DNA of 64,000 bases from Cylindrobasidium torrendii FP15055 ss-10. Its lineage: Eukaryota > Basidiomycota > Agaricomycetes > Agaricales > Physalacriaceae. The DNA lies in contig KN880463.1 in assembly GCA_000934385.1 (NCBI GenBank), positions 97,200 to 161,199 of the forward strand, in the 5' to 3' direction. Numbering within the stretch: position 1 is the first letter of the stretch; every line of letters begins with the position of its first letter. The translations under genes were made by a program, and so were the position numbers. The notes below the pieces were generated by a model. That model made no database searches. It worked only from the letters and a program-made list of their open reading frames with translations, and was not told the origin of the DNA. Positions 45,589 through 55,713 of the stretch are shown here, one piece after another.

Positions 45589-48240
45589 AAAATGAAGCCC
45601 AAGTTATCGAATGTAGTTCTAAAAACATAAATGCCCGCATCAAGTGTTGTACATATTTCTATCTTGCAATTTTTATATTTGTACTGGTTCTTCATTGGAA
45701 AGTCATAGGCATTACAGGCATACAATCATTTGGTGCTCATCGCGAATGCAATTCGCGTATGTAGCCTTACATTTCGAATCTTTACCGTGAACAGCAACGG
45801 GATTGATTGTCACACTGCGACTGTGTTGCTGTCGGGTACATATTGCAATACAGAGCGTGTATTGCAATACAGAGCGTGAGAATGGCTCAGTTATCTATCT
45901 GGACGCGCGGTAGATTCAGCTTGCGCAGCGGGACTTTATGACCTCGTTCTGCCTTCCGTTCGTCCAGCCCATGGAAAAAGAGACCCACTTGCATCCACAG
46001 GGAATTCTTCGTATCAACAGCCTATGTCTGCACAGTACCACTACACTTAAGGAAGCACTTGCACCTTAGTGGGCGATAGCTAGGAAGATGGACTGGTGTG
46101 TGGAAGGGGAGGGCTAGTTCAAGGAACTGGACATTCATTGAGACGACTCCGAGGAGGAAGATGGAGAGCGCCTTGATACGAGGAGAAGCCTGAGACTCAA
46201 TGAAGGATGCATCAATGTGAGGGCAAGGAGGATTAATCACGGATGGTGTGTTTTGTATGGCCGCAGGCTGTGGAAGGAGGGGGATGGTGTGGGAGTTTGG
46301 GTATAACAATACGAGATACGGTGGAACGTGTGGGAAGTGGGAGGTGGGCATTCGAACGTGGGTGTATACTTCACAAGATATGTATGGCTGCATATAGTGC
46401 TATGAATAAGAAACGAGGGTAGTAGCGTTAAGAGTCGAGTGTCGTGGAATGGGGACGGAAGCGCAAAGGCGTGGAACAGAAGTGAAGTGTTGTTCGAGCT
46501 AGTGTTGACATTGAGATCCAGTCTAATGAATGTAGACACAGTTGGGGTGGTATTATACTGGCTAGAATGAAAGCACGGTAAATACATTCATTACTATGTA
46601 TGTACTATGTGAAGGTTCTCAAAAGAACAATCGTAGCTGTCGGCAACCGCGGATGACGAAAAGAGACAAGGTTGTGCTGGGAAACACCGGAGACATTGTT
46701 GTAAACTCTAAGTATGTCCAATCATGCTATACATTCGAAGAAGGCTCAAGGACACCTTTGCGGCGCCGTCAAGAGCTTGCCTAGCCATTTGGCACAATCA
46801 GATTTGCTTATTTTGCTAATAGTGCTGGGTGTTTGTTTCGTGGAAGCGGAAGGGTGGCTCTGTGTTCATGACTACAACTCGGGAATCAGCTCGGGCATCG
46901 CGATTTCATGTGTTCATGGCGACTTCATACACACTTTACAGCAAATCGACCCTGTCATAGTATCAACGAGTTGGGATATAGTATCCCATCACATTGATTA
47001 AAACAAACGTCGAAAGTGGACTCCCAAACTGCGTCGACCTCAGCATACACTGTCTGTCTGGTCCCTGCAGCGGCGGGGCATGCGTGTCCCACGTCGTCGT
47101 CGCATGGGCCAACTCTCCAGCAATTCGGAGAGCTCAGAGCTGGCATTTCCCGATTCCGGGCTCCACTACGTGGGAAATGTACCTGGGATGCAATGTCAAT
47201 AATACATAACTAATGTCACTGGTAAGTTTAAATGTAACCTGGGCTGCAGAGAAGTGCAGGGTCGAAAGTCTTCGCACTCTGTCCGAGGGTGTTGAGAAGG
47301 ACGAGGCTTTGGATGCCTATGAATACTGTGTAGTATACTTGACTGCTAGAGTATTGAAGGTCAGAGAACGGCTCGAGGTGCGGACGCTGTCGCTGGTCGC
47401 CAGAGAGGCTTCTCAACGTAGCGGATTCGGGGAGAAGCGTATTGAGGACCCATACAGGACACTCGGCTCCGCGGATGGTAGCAAGTTCAGCTATTTGCGC
47501 AGGCACGCACCAACAACTGGGATGGTTCAACTTGTTATTGAGGCGTGTGAGTTATCACCGTTTGCCGTCACGCTCGAATAATTCCATTACAATACGAAGG
47601 AAAGATACGGAGCGGAACTCATAGATATACTGAATTGATCAAGCTTCCAGCGCCTTGGGAATCTAACCCAGCTTGCTTTGGGAGGTGGCGCTCGTGGGGT
47701 AGGACTTCCACCGCCGCCTCCTATGCTAACAAGGATCCAAACGTTCTGAGAAAAATGGACCTCTGTACGCCGAGCTTGAGAAGATGGAACTAACACCAGA
47801 GCAGTTTAGTTGGGAGGTGAATTTTGAGTGGCGTTGGGGTCATGTACACGCAATGAATGACTGCGATCTTTCTCGGCTGGGATGGGGATGCGCCAAAAAG
47901 GTTATCGAATGAACTCGGAGTTCGAACTATCTCGGATCTACGCGAGACGATGGTGCGCGCCAGGGTGTATGCTGGGGGCGCGGTCGTCGACGATAGAGCG
48001 CAGAGAGTGAAAGGCGTCTGTCTATCGATGGTCAGAAGTCTTCACACTCCGGCTCTCGGATCTATCCATTTTCTTCCCATTGTCACGCTTGTAAAGCCGC
48101 TCAAATGAGCGTGGGAAAATACTCGGGCGTACGTGATCCCAATTTGGAAGGCGCGCCTCTAATTGTCCTTGTTTGGACAGAACCTCCGATTGATCTCTCA
48201 TCTCTCGACTTGTTCGAACGAAAAAACGGTTTAGTCTACG
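45589..48240. other. Gene-poor stretch, 2.65 kb
   Basis: Contains a perfect tandem repeat of a 19-bp unit with the palindrome TATTGCAATA (45841-45878). A purine-rich plus strand (46060-46560) opens long but low-complexity minus frames. 47213-47581 is an unrecognised 122-codon plus-strand frame. Fragments resembling coding sequence lie at about 47590-47930 (LYAELEKMELTPEQFSWEV). None could be assembled into a convincing gene. Confidence 0.4.
45841..45878. repeat. Tandem direct repeat, 2 x 19 bp
   Basis: The unit TATTGCAATACAGAGCGTG occurs twice in a row without change. It contains the perfect 10-bp palindrome TATTGCAATA. Confidence 0.85.
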
Positions 48241-48944
48241 ATGGTGCGCTGCGCGCTATATGCGGAGGATGACTGCGATGCTTACCAAGCCTTCAATGTA
48301 GCCTCCACCAAAATCCAAGGGCGGCAAAATGCTGTCGCTCGTCAACTGGCGGCTGAAAGTGACGATCAACGATGGGCGCGCGCTGACCGGCCAGATGCTC
48401 GCGTTTGACAAGCACATGAACCTCGTATTGGCCGACTGTGAGGAGTTCCGCCGGGTGAGGCAGAAGAAGAAGGCAGGCGAAGAAGGGCCAGCACCAGAGC
48501 AGGAAATCAAACGAACCCTTGGACTCGTCATTCTCCGCGGCGAGAGCGTTGTCAGTCTCAGTGTAGAGGGCCCGCCACCGGCACAGGAAGAGGATTCGGG
48601 AAGCGCACTGCCCGCGGGTCCGGGTCGTGGAATGCCCGCAGGTCGTGGAATGCCGATGATGCCGCCAAGTGCGTTTTTGTGCTTTCTTACCTTCGCGCTG
48701 CTTTTGACTAACCCGGCGCTTTTCTTAGTGGGCGCCCCGGCGATGGGACGACCTCCGATGGGATTCCCGCCCGGTATGTCTGGACCGCCGCCTGGCTTCA
48801 GGCCGCCTGGTATGCCGCCCGGTATGCCTTTCCAGGGCCCGCCTGGTTTTGCTGGTCCACCACCTGGGTGTGTGATTTCAATCCGATGATTATTATGAAA
48901 GCACTGGCTGACGACAGGATGACAGATTCCAACCTCCTCAGTAA
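48241..48944 (+). CDS. SMB1: Small nuclear ribonucleoprotein SmB
   Basis: Core Sm-ring protein of spliceosomal snRNPs. The best model starts with an exon whose coding part is only the ATG (48241-48243), then an intron (48244-48301), then PPPKSKGGKMLSLVNWRLKV, which matches family N-termini. Sm1: TINDGRALTGQMLAFDKHMN; then LVLADCEEFRR; Sm2: LGLVILRGESVVSLSVEGPP. The second intron is 48669-48728. The tail is Gly/Pro/Met-rich (MGRPPMGFPPGM, PPGMPPGMPFQGPPG) as in SmB/B'. An acceptor at 48925 would end the protein PPPGFQPPQ. About 190 residues. The family is certain; first exon and last exon are inferences from frame and splice consensus. Confidence 0.88.
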
Positions 48945-51311
48945 ACTCTTGGAACTACTTTGTCAACCTGTTGTATCATTTGCTCACCGAATTCCATGCT
49001 CTTATGCCCGTGCATTCCACATTCCGGTGGAAATCATCACGCAACCGCACGCTTTAGCGTTCCTCTCTGCGAGTGAGTGGTCACGGTCGCCATCCGTGAG
49101 TGACGGAGTGTAAGAGGGCTGAGAGGACTCACAAGACTCGCGCCACGATGTTATGCGTCCGTTTTGGGATACCATTCAGACCTGTGTGTCAGCGCGCATA
49201 CTACCATACCACAAATGGCCATCCGTGGCTGGGTGGTGGCGTCAGCGTCGCAGTAGAGGATATCCCGCTCGATACGATACCTCAGCTCAATCTATCATCG
49301 GCGTAGCTGCGACTTGTCCATTCCCTGAGCACTGCAGCGGTGCCACCTGGATGGATGGTGGTTAGTGCTAGCACAGAGTGGCCCTGTCGTTATTGCCAGT
49401 GCTTTGGTAGGTTTTTGTGTGGCCGGCCGCCGCCTCTTTGCTCCTCCTCCTGGCGCTGGGATGGCTGTCAAGTGCTAGTGCAGAAACTGAAGATCTCAAG
49501 GGGAACCTCTACTACTCTTTTTCAAGCTCAGCCACGAGACAGAGATACTGACTATGTAGCACTGAGAGAACTGCACAATGGGCCCTTATGGGCGGACTAC
49601 CGGCGGAACGAGAAGAACTCACCCTGGCTACTACATACCTTACAGGACTCCGGATGGTGGGTCACACAAGGACCCTCATCTTGTTATGCCAAGCCAGCAG
49701 ACCATTACTTTCGTCTGCATCTGCACCTTCGTCTTCGTGAACTCGCTGTGCGATCCCATCCCCAGCGACAGTAAGATTGGTGGCTACGACTGTATTGCTT
49801 GCATTGAACACTGAACATGGCCCACACCGTGTTTTGTTCTCGTGAGGAGGTCACGCATACGATGCTGCGCGAAATCGTAACATGGGCTTCACGTTGACCG
49901 GTCGAAGCTAGCCACCCCCCCAAAAAAAGATGGGCGAAAGGGGAGGGGACAGCAGTGCGTGCAACGTGCTCACAAGTGGAAAGGTCACACATCCAAAATT
50001 GTGCACAGCTTTTACGCTTTGACGTTTACTACTGTAATTTCAATTTTCAATATAAAGCGGGATGAGCGGGATGCGGGACCGAGTGCACAATTGAATGGGA
50101 CGGAAATGCGGCCTGCGGGATTGACCGTTGACCGACAAAACTTACTCTGAATATTGTATTCATCGCGGGTGTGTATTGCAACGCAACCGCGCCTTCTGCG
50201 AACAATATACAACTCCGACTTTGCATTCATTCAATCAGTCGCAGTCAGACCTTGTCGGGATTCAACCGCCCGCCTCGAAAAAGAGAGAGGGACGCGGGAT
50301 GGCGTTATTTCCAACTGTCTCCCAGGGCTGCAGGGACGTCGAGGCGCGGGAGATTCCGTGCTTATACGCTCCCTCCCGCGGGAGCAAAAAAAATGAGAAC
50401 GGATTCAGGACGCATCAATCAGGTCTATACATATATTGTGTCGGGAAGATGCGTGCAATGCGCGGTTCGAAAGAGAAGGAAGTTGGAGAAGATGATGCGA
50501 ATGTTCGGTGGCCGCCCGAGCATGCATAACACACGCATAATAACAGAAATATAAAATCATTAGAACAGCAAGTGATACTGCAATGCCAAGGTCTGTTGGT
50601 TGGTCGTGCGAAAACCAGAGTACAGTATATGATATCCACCGACACCACACACAAGTCCTCAGCGCCATCCTGCCAAGACCGCGAACCTGGCCTGAGCTTC
50701 TAAGTAATAACTGCAGGGACTCGCTGATGGTGGCGCCGCCGTGAACAGCAGGCAAAGTCCGGACGCGTACAAATCTGAGTGGCGTCACTGAGAGGGATAC
50801 CGTGACGGTACGGCCATCCTCGTCAGCAGAGAACAATGAGCAGGGGAGAGAGAATAATGGCCCCATGGAAGCAGAAGGTTCGAGAATAATGGTCCCACGG
50901 ACCCAAATGTGCCTCCATGGGTGGGTTTGGCGTCTTTTGGTGGCGCGCGATACTGCAGATCAGAAGTTGACGAACACAACGTCCGATCGCGTCACTGCAC
51001 ACTGCGCACACTCCAGGTCGCGAAACGCTCCAACGGCAGACTGCGAAAACGACAGTCAACATTGCGCAGATTGGTACAGTACATGGGGGTTATGGGTTTT
51101 GTTTGTTGTGGGTGCGTATCTTCTATGTCGGAGGTGGGGGGTAACTAGTAAGTAAGTAATGAAGGTATGTAAGCCCAGAGAGTCCAGTTAAATATGTGAG
51201 TGAGATTTGATCCTGATGTGTGCCGTGGTGTGTATGTGGTATGCCAAAAAGGAAAAGAGTAAGGGAAATAAAGCTACAAGGGAGGAGGGAAGAGTGGGTA
51301 GGGTCGTCCGT
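48945..51311. other. Gene-poor stretch, 2.4 kb
   Basis: Downstream of SmB lie Pro/Gly-rich scraps (APPPGAGMAVK near 49440; GPYGRTTGGT near 49580) that may be leftover or alternative 3' exon sequence. The rest has short frames only. Purine-rich runs near 51240-51300. Confidence 0.35.
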
Positions 51312-52230
51312 CTACCGGGGCTGACGTCCACGGAAGGCAGGGTGGTCTTCGCGCATGAGCACGACCGGCTGCGGCGGTGGCTGCGTCGGTCGTAGGCGTA
51401 GGCCGCCAAACTGGATCTGTAGAGGCTCGCGGTGGCTGGGGTGCTTGATGTCAATGGACTGTGAGATAGAAGAGGATGATGCTTCTTCTGGAGCTGGATC
51501 TTTTCTGTCCAGCCACCATGGATCGCTTGGACACTCCACAGGCGAGCTGCAGACGGAGGACGAGGGTGTGAAGGAGTCGGTCGAGACAGAAGGAGAGAGC
51601 ATAACTGGTGCCGTAGGCAAAGGGCAGTGCAGTCGTCGGGCGAATTGAGCGATCGTGGAAATGAAGGTCGAGTGCGTCTTGAGCGGCGCAGGGCAGGAGA
51701 AGCGTGGTGTTGGATGGCTTTCTGGCTCAGGCTTGGACATGCACACCGTCGGGGGAACGCACCGCCGCTGCTGTAGAAGCGCGGGCGGCCGCCGATAACC
51801 GCTTTCTGGAGCAGCCTTTTCGGGTTCGACGTTCGCCCGCCATGCCTCGATGCGATCCAAACTGCCGGTCGATAGCTCGTCTAATGGGTAGTCATCCTCC
51901 TCGTCCTCCAGCGCAAAGTCATCTTCGTCCTCATCCTGGTGCCCAACCTCGCGGATGGAATGGTATATCGGCTCTTCGTCCTCGTCCTCTGCGGAGATGG
52001 ACGTTGAAGATGAGAGTATATGGATGCTGGTGGGTAGTAGCAGCTTGGAATGTTGTGGCAAGCGGTTGTCCAGTCGCTGGTGAGCCGCTTTTCCACGGCA
52101 TACGTCTGAACAATAAGCGTATGGGCCATCCTGTGGAATATTGATAAATAAGCATTGGCGAACACGGCGCGTTAAGGCGAACAGACGTACGAGACCGCGT
52201 TCGCAGGAGAGGCAGTAGTCGACGTTCATG
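51312..52230 (-). CDS. Ecl1-like life-span regulatory factor domain protein
   Basis: The ATG at 52230 gives MNVDYCLSCERGL. A 60 nt intron (GTACGT...CCACAG) then joins to DGPYAYCSDVCRGKAAH. The arrangement C-x2-C...Y-C-S-x2-C at the very N-terminus is the zinc-knuckle pattern of Ecl1-family stress/longevity proteins (MDxDYCxxC...YCSxxC). The remainder is acidic (EDEDEEP, DEDEDDFALEDEEDD) and then Ser/Pro-rich, ending RGRQPR. About 286 residues, much longer than the roughly 80-residue yeast Ecl proteins. The family is inferred from the motif only; the biological role in basidiomycetes is unknown. Confidence 0.68.
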
Positions 52231-52864
52231 GTGGAGGGGGGAGGTAGGGATAGATTCCGAGCCTGCATTCCTTCCTTTAAGTAAATAAATCTGAAGTGGC
52301 CAGATCGAGATCTGAGATTCATTGAATTCAATGTGCTAATTTTTTCTACCCCCATCTGGACAATCTTTGGCCCCATCAACTGCCTCGGCTGTCCCTGGTC
52401 ACACACAAGCGTGACATCCAGACTCAACACCCCGAAACGGCTTCGTGTGTAGCAAGGACCCTGCGAAAAGGTGAGTTAGTTCAATACTGGCCGACGCCCC
52501 CCGCTTCCGAGCGCGCAAATCTGAATCGTCTGAGTTTTGCTTTCCGTAAGCCCGAATCGAGTCACCAGTCGGCGGTCTCTTTGCGTTTACGCATAGCGGC
52601 GCGCGCCTCCCACCCCAACCGAGCCTGGTACCCCGAACACGGACTGGCCCAGCCTCGAGCCACCTATAGCAGTATACCCAGTAAAATAAAAAAGAGAGAG
52701 AGAGTAGTGGTTCTGCTTCTTTGACCGTGTGTTCGCACCCACAAGCCCGTAGTTCGTCCCTAGTACTCGCCAACTGACCCTACTCCTTGAATAACCGGCC
52801 AACGGTCGAGGAGTATTGTTCTCTCTCTGTTCGATAATCGCCCTCCAGCGCCCTCGTTCGTCTA
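52231..52864. other. Intergenic, 0.6 kb
   Basis: Promoter of the Ecl1-like gene on the left; a short AG dinucleotide run near 52690. No gene supported. Confidence 0.35.
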
Positions 52865-53233
52865 CTACTCCACCTCAGAGCTGCGTGGATAGGCCAGCTC
52901 CTTCTTTTGCCCATAAAAGCCATACGGAGCCCACGCACTGGCCTGGGGTGGGTTTTGCCGTGCCTTGACGTCCTTCTCTGTGGAAACGCCGTGGTGGATT
53001 TTCTTGTACATAGTACACACCCAGCCCTAAGGCTGCGCTTCTTATTCGCACGCGTTTGTAGAGTTCATTGTCCTCGACGACCAAGTCTCGCCCTATGAAT
53101 GTCCTTCTTTTGTTACCACATCACCTCGTACCACCTTGCATTGATGCTCTCGACCTCGTCGAGCGTGAGTATGGCCAGGCCGCGTTTTTTGGGGAGGGTA
53201 AAAAAACGACTTTGAAAGAACCGTTGATGCCAT
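52865..53233 (-). CDS. Possible small multi-exon protein, unknown
   Basis: An ATG at 53233 opens MASTVLSKSFFYPPQKTRPG. After one intron (acceptor CATTCATAG at about 53102) the frame continues RDLVVEDNELYKRVRIRSAA. A clear second intron (GTGTGTACTATG...TTCCACAG, about 52991-53032) joins ALGLEKDVKARQNPPQASAW, then APYGFYGQKKELAYPRSSEV and the stop. The first junction is uncertain: two donors fit the phase, giving introns of 32 or 66 nt. About 80 residues. I do not recognise the family; the opposite strand also has an open frame here. Confidence 0.35.
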
Positions 53234-53576
53234 CTTCCGACCGGCCGTCGAGGATTGGCAACGGGCTTCAGATAAAGTATTACAGAGTGTCCCGTTGCAC
53301 ACTGTTCAGTTCGGTCGTCCGAATCCGAACAACTACACGACTTAGGTAAGCAGGCGCGTATCGAGGGTGCTCAACGGGCAAGCAGGTATTATACGATCTC
53401 AGTGCCAGTGTATTGAACATACAGGTCAGCGGGAGACGATGTGTATGAGTCGCCTTTATACAGTAAAAGTAACATTACAGCAGCTCATACAGTCCCCCAA
53501 CTGAAAGTGCCGCAGATCCATCATCCCATGTTTAACATCCCAGTGTTCTCGCCCAAAAAACCGGCCTTTACTACTC
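53234..53576. other. Intergenic, 0.34 kb
   Basis: 3' end of the Psh3/Shr3 gene and leader of the possible small gene. Nothing else seen. Confidence 0.3.
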
Positions 53577-54493
53577 CTACTCGGTCTTCTTAACTTTCTC
53601 GCTGGCTTCAACGGCCTTGACTGTCTCGAGGTCCGTACGATGCGCGTACTCTTGTCCGGCCTATCAAATCGGCCACGCGTCAGTAAACCACGCATACAAA
53701 CACATACACAATACACATTTTGGGGGGTTTGTACCCAAATAGAAGAAAAGCCAAAAAGCAAGAGGGAGAGAGAAAGGACCGCACCTGCATGACGAGGATG
53801 GCACCCAGGCAAAGCGCGATGATGATGTTTCCAGCACTGAGCACGCGCAGTGCCTCCCCGCGTACCCAGACACTGTCTTCCGCGAGAGGCTCGACCACCG
53901 TGCGCAGCGTCGGCAGTGTTACGGTGAAGTACACCGCAAGCGCAAACACATACGCACCTATACAAACGCACACACATATCAATTTATGGTGAGAGACCGG
54001 TGCGACGATCCAAACGCACCGATACATGAACCATCAAAGAACATGGCACTCTCATCCCACTTGTGCAGCTTCGAAATCAACCCGACGAGTCCGATAAAAC
54101 CGAACCCGTGTAGCATGTTCTGCGTGTATTCGCGTGAGAGAGCGCATCAGAATGAAATTGAGAAGATGTCAGTGGTACCTTGATAGCAGTCGGCGCCTTG
54201 TAAAACGTGGCGTAGAACTGGAACCCATCTTCCCGCACGGCATCGGTGAATTCGCCCCAGAGGATGCGTTGGTCTACCGTTAAACACACGAACAGTATGC
54301 CTGGAAAAGTGGGTATTAGTATCCACGAAATACTCACTCCCACATGAGGAGTACACGAGCAGCGCTTGCTTATCTTCCTTCCCCAAAAAATAAAGAAGAA
54401 AAACACAAAACCACACAAGAAACAAAGTACACGAACACACATACCTATGAAGAAAGAGACCGGACCCAGAACAAGCGCATGTCGGAAACCCAT
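53577..54493 (-). CDS. SHR3: ER membrane chaperone Shr3/Psh3 family
   Basis: ER chaperone needed for folding and exit of amino-acid permeases. The ATG at 54493 gives MGFRHALVLGPVSFFIG, which joins across an intron to ILFVCLTVDQRILWGEFTDA, then DGFQFYATFYKAPTAIK, both strongly conserved in Shr3 proteins. Later exons: MLHGFGFIGLVGLISKLHKW (about 54110), DESAMFFDG, AYVFALAVYFTVTLPTLRTV, VEPLAEDSVWVRGEALRVLS, AGNIIIALCLGAILVMQ, and the tail AGQEYAHRTDLETVKAVEAS, ending KVKKTE, a KKxx-like ER-retrieval signal. About 210 residues with four membrane helices. Intact. Confidence 0.92.
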
Positions 54494-55713
54494 TCTGCTT
54501 CAACACGACGGCGCGAAGGATACCGTACTTCACCGGTTTCTGATCGCCACGACACGAAAACGCGGCCGGCAGTCACGTGATATATCCCCATCAGGGCTTT
54601 GCCAAAAACTCGTGTGGCGGACTTTCAAAACTTCATCAAGGTTGTGTGGAACAGTGCTTCGTTCTGGAAAATCTACGGTAGGTACCACATACATACCGAT
54701 TACAGCGCCGATGCGTGCACACGATGGCTGGCCCGGATGACATCGTGCTCGAAGTGGCCTGCCTTTTTGTTGTTTGTGGTGTTGTCGTAAGGGTGAGAAA
54801 GTTGATGATGAATAGTGTGGACTTGGTCTCTCCTGTGGCAGAATCATGCACATCTCAATGGAAAGTTTGCAAATACTTACGGGGGGAGGAGCTTGTGTCG
54901 AAGCTTCACATGGCAAAGATGATGTGATTTGTTGGTCTGGAGTAGTAGACCCCTCCCACTCTCCGACTCAGGTTCTCGGACGTGGAAATCTTAGCAAGCA
55001 GCTTTGAGATGTTCAAAATCATATGAAGATTATCGCCTCCAGGCTAGGTTGTCTGTGAGCAATGCGAAGGGTACTTTGATCGCAAGTTCACTCGATGATG
55101 GACATGGCTTTATCTCTGGCTCTGCGGGCCGTATCGGTATGGATCCCACAGATGTCATGTTCCTTTTAGTCACTAGCAAATGGGAAAGCACGAGTGAATG
55201 TTTTCTTGTAATGCCCTTGTAACGGCAGGAAATTGGATATCGTGCCGCCACAAGACTCAACCAAGACGCGGTTCTAAAGTCCAAAGACATCGGTGGTCAA
55301 ATAAATCAGAGTAGTGTATTTGTAGATGGAAAGTGCTCTCAAACGGATCCTCGTTTGCGCTGTAGACATTATCCATTCCTGACCCTCGACGAACTTCCAC
55401 TTCGAGGTCGCCAAAGTCGAAGAATCAATCGCTCCCTTAAGTATGATATTTACAACATAGAATTCGGACGGCTGAACGCGAGCTAGAATGACACAGAAAG
55501 GAAAAACAAGAACGACCGTTTGTATCCATGTTATGAAAGGTAAAAAATGAAAATGAAAGAGATGTGACCGGAGACAACTTGTGTCCGTATGTATCTACAA
55601 GTCCAACCGAGGCGCGAAAAGATGGATGTATACATATGCATAGACGATAAGAAGGGGGTATAAACATAGCAGGGGACGACGACTTAATGCTACATTCCCA
55701 TTCCAGAGTACTA
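54494..55713. other. Intergenic, 1.2 kb
   Basis: Promoter of SHR3 on the left and 3' region of the RhoGAP gene on the right. Open frames lack support. Confidence 0.4.

Noticed and set aside
46022..46587. Long overlapping minus-strand ORFs
   Set aside because: The product is low-complexity (Pro, Thr, Ser, His) because the plus strand is purine-rich; no splice sites or family features.
53068..53349. Plus-strand exon-like frame (ERTVDAIFRPAVEDWQRAS...)
   Set aside because: No usable acceptor or start upstream; the minus strand gives a better spliced model.
54636..54851. Minus-strand start MSSGPAIVCTHRRCNR resembling the first Cys pair of a CHORD domain, with a good GTATGT donor
   Set aside because: No second exon with the remaining Cys/His ligands fits before the SHR3 start, and candidate introns would be only 24-33 nt.
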